A stretch of 33,972 nucleotides of DNA from Candidatus Sordicultor fermentans. GTDB taxonomy: Bacteria; Atribacterota; Atribacteria; Atribacterales; Caldatribacteriaceae. The DNA lies in assembly GCA_002385475.1 (NCBI GenBank), contig DGDO01000011.1:1-33972 (forward strand). The letters run 5' to 3'. Positions 24,811 to 33,972 of the stretch are shown piece by piece. Within the stretch, counting starts at the first letter, position 1. Every line of letters starts with the position of its first letter. The position numbers were made by a program, and so were the translations under genes. Below the pieces are notes generated by a model. That model saw only the letters and a list, made by a program, of their open reading frames with translations. It searched no databases and had not been told where the DNA came from.

Positions 24811-26281
24811 TGTTATCCTCCTTAAATAGCGGAAAAGGAGAAGGGAGAGCCAGAAGTTTTTCTAAGAAAAGAGCCAATCCCAGTAGTTTCCCTTCCTCAA
24901 AAGGTCTTCCTATGATCTGCAACCCCACGGGAAGCCCCTCATCATAGCCACAATTCAGAGAAAGAGAGGGAAGCCCGGCCATAGCTGAGGGAACAGTAAA
25001 CATATCATTTAAGTACATCTCATAGGGGTCTCTTCCTTTCTTTTCAGGAAAGAAAGGAAGAGAGGGAGTGGTAGGGGTAATCAAAAGGTCGCATTTCCCG
25101 AAAGCCTCTTCGAAATCCTGTCTCACCAGAGTCCTCACTTTCATACCTTTTAAATAGTATTCATCATAGTATCCGGAGCTCAAAGCATAAGTCCCCAGAA
25201 TTATTCTTTTTTTCACCTCTCTACCAAAACCAAGGGTGCGAGTTTTGAAATACATATCCTGCAGGTTCTCTCCCTCAACACGCAAGCCATACACCACCCC
25301 ATCATAGCGAGCTAGATTAGAGCTCGCCTCCGCCGCTGCCACTATATAGTAAGATTCTAAAGCATAACTGGTATGGGGAAGAGAAACTTCTACTATTTCA
25401 ATTTCCTCTTCCTTTAGTTTCTCCAGAACCTCTTGAATTTTTGTTTTGATTACTTTTTCTAATCCAGAAGGAAAATACTCTCGAGGAACTCCCACTTTAA
25501 GTTTACGAATTTCTTCTGGAGCTGGGATTTCACTTCTCCCGAAAGGAGGATAAGGAGCACAGGTAGAATCCTTATCGTCCTTTCCACTCACCACTTCTAA
25601 CAGAGTAATAGCATCTTCTACTTTACGAGTGATTAACCCGACCTGATCCAGAGAAGAGGCAAAACTCACCACTCCATAGCGAGAAATTCGACCATAAGTA
25701 GGGCGCAAACCCACCACTCCACAGAAAGCCGCTGGTTGTCTCACCGAGCCCCCGGTATCTGAACCTAAAGCAAAAGGAGCTTCAAGAGAGCAAACGCTGG
25801 CTGCAGAACCACCGGACGATCCTCCCGGGACTCTCCTCCGGTCAAAAGGATTATAGGTGGGACCAAAAGCACTGGTTTGAGTAGAAGATCCCATAGCAAA
25901 CTCGTCCATATTAGTTTTACCCAGTATTATAGCTCCGGCTTTTTTAAGTCTCTCCACTACTGTAGCATCATAGGGAGGAGTGAAGTTTTCCAGCATTTTA
26001 GAGCCACAAGTGGTGGGTATACCTCGAGTGCAGATATTATCCTTAATAGCTACCGGAAGTCCCCACAGAGGCAGCAATTCATCAGGCAGGTTTTCGGCTT
26101 TCTTTTGCGCCTCATCTTTTGCCTTTTCTTCGTTTACGAACAAAAAGGCATGAATTTTATCTTCCCCTTCCTTTATTCTTTCTAAAAAGAGATTAACCAA
26201 TTCTAAAGGAGAGATTTCCTTGTCCTTAAAAAGACGATGGTAATCTCCAATGGAAAAATCCCTAAACTCTTCTATCTTCAT
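24803..26281 (-). CDS. gatA: Asp/Glu-tRNA amidotransferase subunit A
   Basis: GatA is the amidase that releases ammonia from glutamine. The 492-residue protein has the Ser-cisSer-Lys triad region: K80 in LPVAIKDN, GGSSGGSAAS near 155-160, and GSDTGGSVRQP near 175-185. The downstream GVVGLRPTYGRISRYGVV is typical of GatA. It overlaps gatC by 20 bp and gatB by 8 bp, giving a coupled gatCAB cluster. Confidence 0.97.
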   Translation of the reverse strand: MKIEEFRDFSIGDYHRLFKDKEISPLELVNLFLERIKEGEDKIHAFLFVNEEKAKDEAQKKAENLPDELLPLWGLPVAIKDNICTRGIPTTCGSKMLENFTPPYDATVVERLKKAGAIILGKTNMDEFAMGSSTQTSAFGPTYNPFDRRRVPGGSSGGSAASVCSLEAPFALGSDTGGSVRQPAAFCGVVGLRPTYGRISRYGVVSFASSLDQVGLITRKVEDAITLLEVVSGKDDKDSTCAPYPPFGRSEIPAPEEIRKLKVGVPREYFPSGLEKVIKTKIQEVLEKLKEEEIEIVEVSLPHTSYALESYYIVAAAEASSNLARYDGVVYGLRVEGENLQDMYFKTRTLGFGREVKKRIILGTYALSSGYYDEYYLKGMKVRTLVRQDFEEAFGKCDLLITPTTPSLPFFPEKKGRDPYEMYLNDMFTVPSAMAGLPSLSLNCGYDEGLPVGLQIIGRPFEEGKLLGLALFLEKLLALPSPFPLFKEDNNE

Positions 26282-26588
26282 TTTCCTTCTCCTCTTTGTC
26301 TACTACCCGGGGTACTACAAAATAACCATTTGCCACCTGTGGAGCTCCTTTTAGCACCTCCTCGCCACCTTCCCCTGCCCGGGGCTCATCAGAGGAGAAA
26401 GGAGGCTCACTCCAGGAAAGATGGGAAGTAGGAGAAATATCCTGTAGATCAAGATCGTTTAGCTTTTCAAAACGAGAAACGACGTTATTAATGTCTTCAA
26501 AAAACCCCTGGAGCTCTTCTTCCGAAAGTTCCAGTTTAGAAACCTGCGCTATCCTTTTCAATTCTTGAAGGGAAATCACTTCCCTCAT
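26262..26588 (-). CDS. gatC: Asp/Glu-tRNA amidotransferase subunit C
   Basis: The small belt-like subunit that wraps GatA and GatB. The 108-residue product begins MREVISLQELKRIAQVSKLE, matching the GatC N-terminal helix, followed by EDINNVVSRFEKLNDLD. The C-terminal part is Pro- and Glu-rich as usual. The ATG follows GGGAGGTGG. The gene sits 16 bp after ligA. Confidence 0.93.
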   Translation of the reverse strand: MREVISLQELKRIAQVSKLELSEEELQGFFEDINNVVSRFEKLNDLDLQDISPTSHLSWSEPPFSSDEPRAGEGGEEVLKGAPQVANGYFVVPRVVDKEEKENEDRRV

Positions 26589-26604
26589 TTTACCACCTCC
26601 CTCT

Positions 26605-28611
26605 TCAAATTCCCAGTAGTTGATAAAACTCTTCCTCGGTAAGAATTTTTATCCCTCTTTCTCGAGCCATAGCTAACTTGCTCCCCGGGTTTTCTCCCAC
26701 CACCACATAATCCACTCGATGAGAAACCGTATCAGCAACTTTTCCTCCCCTCTCCTCCACGAGAGCCCGGGCTTTATCTCGGGAAAGCTTAGATAGGGCA
26801 CCGGTGAAAACAAAAGTTTTTCCTGCCAGAGTCCCTTCTTCTCTTCTTTTTAATTCTTCCGGCTCTACCCCTAAGCTCTTTAGCTCTTCTAACATCTGGC
26901 GGTTTTGAGGGTTAGAAAAAAATTGTCTCACTGAATCTGCAACCGTAGGACCAATACCTTCTATAGTTAAAAGTTCCTCTTCCTTTGCCTCTTTGAGTCT
27001 ATCTAAAGAGCCAAAATGCTCGGCTAAAAGTCGGGCAATGAATTGCCCCACATGGGGAATTCCCAGAGCATAGATGAAACGAGGTAATTCTCTTTTTTTA
27101 GACTTCTCTATGGCCCGCAGCAAGTTATCGGCTGATTTGTTTCCCATTCTCTCCAGCTGTAAAAGAGTTTCTTTATTCAAACGGTAAAGGTCGGGTATGG
27201 TTTTAACCCATCCTCCTTCTACTAACCGGTCAATCAATTTCTCTCCCAATCCTTCAATATCCATGGCATCCCGGGAAGCCCAGTGACGAATTCTCTCCTT
27301 GATCTGAGCGGGACAACTAGCATTGATACATCGCCAGGCCACTTCCCCTTCCTCTCTCACCACCCGGGAATGACAGACCGGACATTCCTCAGGCATGGCA
27401 AAAACCCGCTCTTCTCCCGTCCTTCTTTCTTTCAAAACTTCAGTAATTTCGGGAATCACCTCTCCAGCTCGGGTCACCATCACCCAGTCACCAATTCTAA
27501 CATCTTTCCTTTTGATTTCATCTTCATTGTGTAAAGTAGCTCTCTTTACTATCGCTCCCCCTACATTTACCGGCTCCAGTATCGCCACCGGAGTAAGAAT
27601 CCCCGTCCGACCTACGTTTACTTCAATATCCAGAACCTGAGTTACGGCGTAAGTGGACTCAAATTTATAAGCTATAGCCCACCGAGGGCTTCGGCTAGTC
27701 GCCCCTAAAATCTCGTGATAGGATAGAGGGTTTACTTTTATGACCAGGCCATCGATATCGTAGTCTAAATTTTTTCTTTCTTTTTCCCATTTTTCATGAA
27801 TGCGGATGGCTTCCTCGATATCAGAAATCAGCTGAACATGGGGATTGATTTTAAATCCCAGTTCCTTAAGATAGTTCAATAGTTCCCAGTGAGTGGAGGG
27901 GTAGTAGTCGCTATCAATCAAGAAAGCACCGTAATTGAAAATATCCAGTTTTCTTTCTGCTGTTATCCGGGGGTCTAATTGCCGTAAAGACCCGGCTGCT
28001 GCATTACGAGCGTTGGCAAAAAGAGGCTCTCCTTTCTGCTTTCTTTCCTCGTTCAATTTCTCCAGGTCCTTTTTTCTCATGAATACCTCCCCCTGCACCT
28101 CTATTACCCGGGGTATTCTATCCCCTCGCAAGCGAAGAGGAATACTATGAATAGTTTTAAGGTTGAGAGTAACATCTTCTCCTACTGTTCCATCTCCCCG
28201 GGTAGCCCCCCGGTTGAATATCCCATTTTCATAGCGCAAATTGACTGCTAAACCATCAATTTTAAGCTCTACCACATAATCCAGACTCTCTACCTTAAGC
28301 ATCCTCTTCACTCGTCTATCGAAATCCCGCACCTCCTCGGGAGTGAAAGCGTTATTCAAACTGAGAAGGGGTCGAGAGTGGAAAAAAGGAGTAAAGGCTT
28401 CCTGCGGCTGGCCAGCTACTCTCTGAGTCGGAGAATCAGGAGTAACGAGTTCCGGATACTTTGCCTCGAGCTCCTGCAGTTTTCTAAAGAGAGCATCGTA
28501 TTCTTCATCGCTTATTTCCGGGCTATTTAAAACATAGTAACAATAATCATGATGACGAATAATTTCGCGAAGTTTTTCTATCTCACTTCTTATTTTTTCT
28601 ATATCTTCCAT
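26605..28611 (-). CDS. ligA: NAD-dependent DNA ligase
   Basis: It seals nicks in Okazaki fragments and repair patches using NAD+. The 668-residue enzyme shows the Ia domain (YYVLNSPEISDEEYD, about 25-40), adenylation site K117 in VVELKIDG, OB fold, a four-Cys zinc finger (CPVC and CINASCPAQ), HhH motifs (AMDIEGLGEK, TIEGIGP) and a C-terminal BRCT domain (LAGKTFVFTGALS to the end). It lies 10 bp after purA. With the UvrABC and exonuclease genes nearby, it completes the excision-repair set on this strand. Confidence 0.98.
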   Translation of the reverse strand: MEDIEKIRSEIEKLREIIRHHDYCYYVLNSPEISDEEYDALFRKLQELEAKYPELVTPDSPTQRVAGQPQEAFTPFFHSRPLLSLNNAFTPEEVRDFDRRVKRMLKVESLDYVVELKIDGLAVNLRYENGIFNRGATRGDGTVGEDVTLNLKTIHSIPLRLRGDRIPRVIEVQGEVFMRKKDLEKLNEERKQKGEPLFANARNAAAGSLRQLDPRITAERKLDIFNYGAFLIDSDYYPSTHWELLNYLKELGFKINPHVQLISDIEEAIRIHEKWEKERKNLDYDIDGLVIKVNPLSYHEILGATSRSPRWAIAYKFESTYAVTQVLDIEVNVGRTGILTPVAILEPVNVGGAIVKRATLHNEDEIKRKDVRIGDWVMVTRAGEVIPEITEVLKERRTGEERVFAMPEECPVCHSRVVREEGEVAWRCINASCPAQIKERIRHWASRDAMDIEGLGEKLIDRLVEGGWVKTIPDLYRLNKETLLQLERMGNKSADNLLRAIEKSKKRELPRFIYALGIPHVGQFIARLLAEHFGSLDRLKEAKEEELLTIEGIGPTVADSVRQFFSNPQNRQMLEELKSLGVEPEELKRREEGTLAGKTFVFTGALSKLSRDKARALVEERGGKVADTVSHRVDYVVVGENPGSKLAMARERGIKILTEEEFYQLLGI

Positions 28612-28621
28612 AAAGGACTTT

Positions 28622-29914
28622 TTAAAAAATCTCCTTTCTCACCAGAGTGTTCCGCCGCTCCTTCCCTACTGAAACTATAGCGATGGGAATCTGCATAAAA
28701 TCTTCAATGAATTCCACAAATCGCTGAGCCGAAGAAGGTAAATCGTAATAAGAAGAAACCGAAGAAATATCTTCTTCCCATCCTTCCATCTCTTCATAAA
28801 CTGGCTCACACTTATCCCACAAGTGAGAACTTACCGGAAAATCATCCACTTCTTCTCCTTCTACTAAATAAGCTCTGCATACTTTGAGGGAGTCTATCCC
28901 CCCTAAAACATCCAGTTTGGTTAAAGCTAAAGAAGTTATACCATTTATCCTCGCGGCATAACGCAAAATCACTCCATCCAGCCACCCACAACGGCGAGGA
29001 CGACCGGTGGTAGCCCCGTATTCTCCCCCTTTGTCTCGCAGATAATCTCCCATCTCTTCCCGGAGCTCCGTAGGAAATGGTCCTTCTCCCACTCGAGTAG
29101 TATAAGCTTTGCACACCCCTAACACTTCCAGATTGGAAATCGACCCCAACCCCAGTCCTACTCCCAGTAATGATCCTGCTGCCACAGGGTAGGAAGAGGT
29201 AACAAAGGGATAAGTCCCGTGGTCTAAATCTAACATAGTGCCCTGCGCTCCCTCAATGAGGATATTTTTACCTTCCCGGTAAAACTGGTAGATCATCTTG
29301 GAAGTATCGGCAATGTAAGGTCTTAAAAGAGACGCATAACCTAAATAATCCTCTAAAATTTTATCATAAGGAAGAGGCGGCTGATTAAAAGCTCTTTCTA
29401 ATAAAAGATTTTTATAGTCCAGAGCTACCCTTAGCTTTTGAGCAAAAAGCTTTTCATCCTCTAAGTCCCCCACTCGTATTCCCCACCGGGATACTTTGTC
29501 TTCATAAGCAGGACCGATGCCTTTTCCTGTAGTTCCCAGCTTTCTCCCACCCCGAATATTTTCGTAAATTCCATCTAAAATCCGATGATAGGGTAAAACC
29601 AGATGAGCTTTAGAGCTCAAAAACAACCTCTCCGAAACATCTTTCCCTTTCTGGCGCAAAAAGTCAATTTCTCCTAAAAGAGAGGAGGGGTCAACAACCA
29701 TCCCATCTCCCAGTATTCCCACTTTACCAGGATGAAGAACACCGGAAGGGAGAAGATGGAAAACATATTTTTCTCCTTCCACTATTACCGTGTGACCGGC
29801 ATTGTTACCACCTTGAGCCCTGGCCACTACCTGGGCATTTTCTCCCAGATAATCAACTATTTTACCTTTCCCTTCGTCACCCCAGTGAGTTCCCACAACT
29901 ATACTAACTGCCAT
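28622..29914 (-). CDS. purA: Adenylosuccinate synthetase
   Basis: PurA joins IMP and aspartate using GTP, the first committed step to AMP. The 430-residue product has GTHWGDEGKGK (8-18; D13 catalytic), GGNNAGHTVI with the catalytic His, GTTGKGIGPAYEDK, EGAQGTMLDLDHGTYPF and the GTP-site end. ATG at 29914 follows GAGGAG six bases upstream. It is directly downstream of guaA, so the AMP and GMP branches from IMP are cotranscribed. Confidence 0.97.
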   Translation of the reverse strand: MAVSIVVGTHWGDEGKGKIVDYLGENAQVVARAQGGNNAGHTVIVEGEKYVFHLLPSGVLHPGKVGILGDGMVVDPSSLLGEIDFLRQKGKDVSERLFLSSKAHLVLPYHRILDGIYENIRGGRKLGTTGKGIGPAYEDKVSRWGIRVGDLEDEKLFAQKLRVALDYKNLLLERAFNQPPLPYDKILEDYLGYASLLRPYIADTSKMIYQFYREGKNILIEGAQGTMLDLDHGTYPFVTSSYPVAAGSLLGVGLGLGSISNLEVLGVCKAYTTRVGEGPFPTELREEMGDYLRDKGGEYGATTGRPRRCGWLDGVILRYAARINGITSLALTKLDVLGGIDSLKVCRAYLVEGEEVDDFPVSSHLWDKCEPVYEEMEGWEEDISSVSSYYDLPSSAQRFVEFIEDFMQIPIAIVSVGKERRNTLVRKEIF

Positions 29915-29926
29915 TTTTTTCTCCTC

Positions 29927-31462
29927 TTATTCCCATTCGATGGTAGCCGGAGGCTTGGAAGTAATATCGTATACCATTCTTCCAATCCCTGCTACTTCAT
30001 TCACTACTCGCCTCGCGATGGCATCCATGGTGTCATAGGAAATTCTTGCCCAATCAGCAGTCATTCCATCTTCGCTCATCACCGCCCGTAACACTCCCAC
30101 ATATTTATAAGTTCTTTCATCTCCTACCACTCCAACACTTCTCACCGGCACCAGTACTCCAAAAGACTGCCACAGCTTTTTATAAATGGGGGATTTTCGG
30201 AGTTCCTGGTCAATTATAAAATCCATATCCCGCAAAATCTGTAGACGGTCTTCGGTAACTTCACCAATTATTCTCACCGCCAGTCCCGGGCCGGGAAAAG
30301 GCTGTCTCCAGACTATTTCCTCAGGAATGCCCAGCTCCACAGCCAATTTTCTAACTTCATCTTTAAAAAGAAAACGGAGAGGTTCTATCACCTTGAGTTG
30401 CATATGCTCAGGTAACCCTCCCACGTTATGATGGGTCTTTACTCTGACCGATGGGCCATAAATGGAGATGCTTTCTATAACATCAGGGTAAGTAGTTCCC
30501 TGTAAAAGATAAGATACATCTCCTAATTTTTTCGCTTCTTCTTCGAACACTTCCACAAAAGTTCTACCGATTATTTTCCTTTTTTCTTCCGGGTCTACAA
30601 CACCCTGGATAGCAGAGAGGAACTGTTCTGCAGCATCTTTATAAATTACTCGCTCTTTTCCCAGAATTTCTTTCATCTTGGAAAAAACCTGTTCCGCTTC
30701 ACCTTTGCGAAGAAGCCCGTTATCCACGAAAATGCAGGTCAATTGCTCTCCAATAGCTCGATAGGTCAAAACTGCAGCAGTAACTGAATCTACTCCTCCA
30801 CTCAAAGCGCACACCACTTTTTCATTTTTTACTTCGTTGCGTATCCACTGAATTTGCTGCTTGATGATTGATTCAGGAGTCCACTCTGGCCGGCAGGCAC
30901 AGATGCGAAACAAAAAATTAGATAGTATCTCCCGACCTAAAGGAGTATGAGAAACTTCAGGATGAAATTGAACGCCCCATATCTTCCCCGTTTCATCTCT
31001 TATGGCGGCGTATTCACAATTTTCAGTTCGAGCTATACTCCGAAATCCGGGGGGAAGCTCTTTGACGCTACCTCCCTGGCTCATCCAGCAAACTATATCT
31101 CCAGCCAGATTCTCGAAAATCCCCCGATTTTCCACCACCTGTAACAGAGCTTTACCATATTCTTGACCCTTAGTATGCACCACTTTCCCTCCCTGGGTGC
31201 TAACCAAAAGTTGCATCCCGTAACAAATACCCAAAACAGGTTTACCACTTTCTAAAACCTGGGGCGGGAGCGATGGAGCATTGGCATCACCTATGCTATA
31301 GCGACTACCCGAGAGGATAATCCCTTTAATCTCCGGACTGTTTAAATCATATCCTTCAAGGTGATAAGGCCATATCTCACAATAAACCTGACATTCTCTA
31401 ACCCTTCGGGCGATTAGTTGAGTATATTGAGAGCCAAAATCCAGAATAACTATTTTATCCAT
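29927..31462 (-). CDS. guaA: GMP synthase (glutamine-hydrolysing)
   Basis: GuaA converts XMP to GMP with glutamine-derived ammonia. The 511-residue protein has an N-terminal class-I amidotransferase (C80 in GICYGMQLL; His/Glu in VQFHPEVSHT, about residues 168-176), the PP-loop ATP pyrophosphatase motif ALSGGVDSVTAA (about 223-234), and the dimerisation end QPFPGPGLAVRIIGE to KPPATIEWE. It starts 3 bp after guaB stops, so it follows XMP production directly. Confidence 0.98.
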   Translation of the reverse strand: MDKIVILDFGSQYTQLIARRVRECQVYCEIWPYHLEGYDLNSPEIKGIILSGSRYSIGDANAPSLPPQVLESGKPVLGICYGMQLLVSTQGGKVVHTKGQEYGKALLQVVENRGIFENLAGDIVCWMSQGGSVKELPPGFRSIARTENCEYAAIRDETGKIWGVQFHPEVSHTPLGREILSNFLFRICACRPEWTPESIIKQQIQWIRNEVKNEKVVCALSGGVDSVTAAVLTYRAIGEQLTCIFVDNGLLRKGEAEQVFSKMKEILGKERVIYKDAAEQFLSAIQGVVDPEEKRKIIGRTFVEVFEEEAKKLGDVSYLLQGTTYPDVIESISIYGPSVRVKTHHNVGGLPEHMQLKVIEPLRFLFKDEVRKLAVELGIPEEIVWRQPFPGPGLAVRIIGEVTEDRLQILRDMDFIIDQELRKSPIYKKLWQSFGVLVPVRSVGVVGDERTYKYVGVLRAVMSEDGMTADWARISYDTMDAIARRVVNEVAGIGRMVYDITSKPPATIEWE

Positions 31463-31465
31463 TAT

Positions 31466-32629
31466 CTATTTTCCCATTCCCACTCCTTGAGTTCTCTGCA
31501 AAAATTTTCCTTCCGTCCAGATGCTGGGAGCAACGACAATTTCCACTTCCTGCATCTCCCGGATAGTTTTTGCTCCTAAAGAACCCATTGAAGACCGTAA
31601 AGCTCCCACTAAATTCATAGTACCATCGGTAAGGTGACTGGGACCGAGAAGAATTTCTTTCAAAGTTCCCTTTATCTCTACTTTGACCAGAGTTCCTCGA
31701 GGAAGGTTAGGGTCAGGAGTAGCCATCCCCCAGTGATGTCCTTTTCCTGGCGCCTCTTGAGCAGAAGCCAGAGGAGACCCCAGCATCACAGCGTCTGCGC
31801 CACTGGCGATAGCTTTAGCTATATCTCCCCCCACTCTCATTCCTCCATCGGTAATCACTGCTACATATTTGCCTGTGGCTTTTAAATAGGTATCCCGTGC
31901 TCGAGCAGCATCCCAGGTAGCGGTAACTTGCGGCACGCCTATACCTAAAACTGCCCGGGTAGTACAAGCCGCACCGGGACCTATGCCCACCAATATTCCT
32001 GCTGCTCCTGCTTTCATTAAATCTAAAGCCACTTTATAAGTGGCACAGTTTCCCAGGATAACAGGAATGGGAGTTTCTCGACAAAATTTTTCCAGATCTA
32101 AAACTTGGGAGGTAGAGGAGTGATAACGGAGAGTGGTTACGGTAGACTGGATCACTAAAATATCTAAACCGGCTTCCTGAGCTACTTTGCTTAAAGTTTC
32201 TGCTTTAGAAGGAGTAAGAGAGGCTACTGCTTTTACTCCTTCTCTTTTTATCTCCTGGATTCTCTCTCCCACTAAATGTTCCTTTATGGGAACTCGATAA
32301 ACTTCTTGAATGAAATCAGTAACTTTTTCCCGGGGCTGATTTACCATCTCCTCGATAATGGAATAAGGATCGTCGTAGCGGGTGAATAATCCCTCTAAGT
32401 TTAGAACTCCCCATCCTCCCAGGCGCCCCATCTCCACTGCCATTCGAGGGTCTATCACTCCATCCATAGCTGCACCTAAAATGGGGATATCCAATTTTTC
32501 ACCACCAATAGTAGTAGTTATATCCACTTCCTGAGGGTCTATGGTAATTTCTCCCGGAACCAAAGAAACATCGTCAAATCCGTAGGTAGTACGTAAAAGA
32601 CCTTTATCGCTTCGAAACCAATTTTCCAT
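31466..32629 (-). CDS. IMP dehydrogenase, CBS-less GuaB3-like
   Basis: It would oxidise IMP to XMP with NAD+, the rate-limiting step to GMP. The protein has about 387-390 residues instead of about 485, because there is no CBS (Bateman) insert. The N-end (YGFDDVSLVPG, LGAAMDGV, NLEGLFTRYDDP) matches the GuaB3 group found in Actinobacteria and Cyanobacteria. The catalytic Cys is present in GIGPGAACTTR (C225 counting from GTG), and the phosphate-binding strand DGGMRVGGDIAKA is intact, so activity is plausible. Two starts exist: GTG 32638 and ATG 32629; the ATG is preferred because AAAGGTGG precedes it. It is the first gene of the purine operon, next to guaA. Confidence 0.9.
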   Translation of the reverse strand: MENWFRSDKGLLRTTYGFDDVSLVPGEITIDPQEVDITTTIGGEKLDIPILGAAMDGVIDPRMAVEMGRLGGWGVLNLEGLFTRYDDPYSIIEEMVNQPREKVTDFIQEVYRVPIKEHLVGERIQEIKREGVKAVASLTPSKAETLSKVAQEAGLDILVIQSTVTTLRYHSSTSQVLDLEKFCRETPIPVILGNCATYKVALDLMKAGAAGILVGIGPGAACTTRAVLGIGVPQVTATWDAARARDTYLKATGKYVAVITDGGMRVGGDIAKAIASGADAVMLGSPLASAQEAPGKGHHWGMATPDPNLPRGTLVKVEIKGTLKEILLGPSHLTDGTMNLVGALRSSMGSLGAKTIREMQEVEIVVAPSIWTEGKFLQRTQGVGMGK

Positions 32630-32658
32630 TCTACCCACCTTTCTCCCGTTTTCCCCAA

Positions 32659-32687
32659 ATTATACTATTACCCTTGCTTAATCTCAA
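32659..32687 (-). promoter_or_regulatory. Promoter of the guaB-guaA-purA-ligA-gatCAB-dnaE operon
   Basis: The minus strand has TTGAGA (32682-32687), a 17-bp spacer and a perfect TATAAT (32659-32664). It overlaps the groEL stop codon and ends about 21 bp before the guaB start region. The predicted transcript leader is very short, so no riboswitch fits between it and guaB. No other convincing promoter is seen before the next eight genes. Confidence 0.65.
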
Positions 32688-33953
32688 ATTTTCTCCTCTG
32701 GCGCTTCAAATATCAGAGCTTCAGAAATTAAAATTAAAGAAACAATACTTTGAGCATTGGACAATGCCACTCGCAGAACTTTGGCCGGGTCTATTACTCC
32801 TTCTGTTATGAGGTCAACAAACTCTCCCTTTTGAGCTTCAAAACCCACTCTCCAGTCGCCCTTCCTTATTTCTTCTACCACCAGAAAGCCGTCATATCCT
32901 GCATTTTCAGCAATCCAGTAGGCTGGCGCCTCCAGAGCTTTTCTTAAGGCTTCTGCACCTTGCCTTTCTTCTTCTGGTAGGTCACTAAAGTCTAATTCCT
33001 GCGCTATGTGCACAAAAAGCGCTCCTCCTCCCGGAACTATACCTTCCTCTATCGCTGCTTTTGCAGCGTTTATAGCATCTTCCACCCGATATTTTTTCTC
33101 CTTTAGCTCTACTTCGCTTGAGGCACCCACCCAGATGATAGCCACTCCTCCCCGGAGCCTTGCCAGCCTCTCTTGCAACTTTTCCCGATCATAAGTAGAA
33201 GTAGCTTTCTCTATCTGAGCTCTAATTTGCCTTTCTCGGGCTTCGATGTCTTTTTTATTTCCCCTCCCCCCGATTAAGGTAGTGTTATCTTTAGTTATCC
33301 TTACCTTATCCACTTTCCCCAATAGATCTACAGTTACCTTTTCTAACCTCATACCCATATCTTGAGAAATTACCTGTCCTCCAGTCAAAACGGCTATATC
33401 TCCCAAAATCTCTTTTCTTCTATCCCCGAAAGCGGGAGCTTTAATTGCTGCCACCTTTAGCACTCCCTGCAATTTATTCACTACTAAAGCAGCTAACACT
33501 TCCTGTTCTATATCCTCGGCAATTATAAGAAGGGGCTTATCCATCCTGAGCACTTGCTGCAAAATAGGAAGAAGAGAAATAATGTTAGCTATTTTGAAAT
33601 CACAGATGAGCAGAAGAGGTTCTTCTAAAACCACTTCCATCCGCTCAGCATCGGTAACAAAATAAGAAGAAAGGTAACCCTGGTCAAACTGCATACCTTC
33701 CGTTATCTCGATGGTAGTCTCGGCCGATTTAGATTCTTCCACGGTGACCACCCCGTCCTTACCCACTTTCTCTAAAGCCTGAGCCACTATTTCTCCCACT
33801 ACCGGGTCATTAGACGAGATAGAGGCTACCTGAGAAATAGCTTTTCTATCTTCCACCGGCAAGCTATAGCTTTTAATTTTTTCTATGGCTCTATTTAGCG
33901 CTTCTTCCATTCCCCGACGGAAAAAAACTGGATTGTGACCAAAAGCTATACTC
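32684..33953 (-). CDS. groEL: Chaperonin GroEL, 5' part missing
   Basis: GroEL folds proteins in an ATP-driven double ring. About 422 residues are present. Comparison with the about 545-residue family shows roughly the first 105-110 residues lost at the right edge. Visible are EGMQFDQGYLS, LLIIAEDIEQEVLAALVVNK and APAFGDRRKE of the apical domain, TSTYDREKLQERLARLRGGVA and RVEDAINAAKAAIEEG, then the equatorial end GVIDPAKVLRVALSNA with its Asp. The product ends EEKI without the Gly-Met tail. The first codons (MCIRDR) are not GroEL: they read through the 19-base adapter at the contig edge. groES is not in the window. Confidence 0.95.
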
Positions 33954-33972
33954 CTGTCTCTTATACACATCT
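33954..33972. other. Nextera transposon mosaic-end adapter (artefact)
   Basis: The last 19 bases, CTGTCTCTTATACACATCT, are exactly the reverse complement of the Tn5/Nextera mosaic end used in library preparation. It is not genomic, and it accounts for the spurious MCIRDR start of the truncated groEL frame. Genomic sequence stops at 33953. Confidence 0.98.

Noticed and set aside
32639..32683. Purine riboswitch before guaB
   Set aside because: The gap is about 45 bp and largely occupied by the promoter, too short for an aptamer and expression platform.
1..33972. CRISPR array, prophage or toxin-antitoxin pair
   Set aside because: No regularly spaced repeats, phage structural genes or TA families were seen; the only direct repeat is the two-copy promoter module.

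Overview
The window is a bacterial chromosome segment that runs almost entirely leftward: every recognisable protein gene is on the minus strand and the only plus-strand gene is a tRNA-Leu. The right-hand two thirds (about 8.4-34 kb) are dense housekeeping genes with overlaps of a few bases. The left 8 kb are visibly AT-richer and hold a sugar-type ABC transporter and catabolic locus with larger gaps. WhiA, GatCAB, a free-standing 5'-3' exonuclease and a CBS-less IMP dehydrogenase suggest a Firmicutes-like or deep-branching anaerobic lineage (Atribacterota, Thermotogota and similar were considered). The sequence alone does not fix the taxon.

Layout in the direction of transcription (right to left). 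groEL is truncated at the right edge, where the last 19 bases are a Nextera transposon-end adapter, so the right end is an assembly artefact. A near-consensus promoter overlapping the groEL stop precedes guaB (CBS-less, GuaB3-like), guaA, purA, ligA, gatC, gatA, gatB, dnaE and a secreted TPR protein, with gaps or overlaps of 20 bp or less. A tRNA-Leu(CAA) with its own consensus promoter faces this operon. Next come a stand-alone PolI-type 5'-3' exonuclease, glgA, coaE, uvrB, uvrA, uvrC and whiA, again tightly packed. UvrABC, exonuclease and ligase together cover most steps of nucleotide excision repair.

Between whiA and the left locus lies a perfect 70-bp direct duplication. Each copy carries a TTGACA -35 box and two abutting 14-bp LacI-type operators. 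It appears to drive and autoregulate lacI-like regulator, creatinase/M24-like protein with degenerate metal ligands, two paralogous amidohydrolases, two MalF/MalG-type permeases and a substrate-binding protein. The ATPase is absent. The first permease has an N-terminal frame problem at a G6 run. Between the permeases and the binding protein sits a 344-bp element bounded by 17-bp inverted repeats. It has no convincing ORF and is either a TA-flanked MITE or a structured RNA. This element and the uncharacterised catabolic operon around it are the least explained parts of the window.
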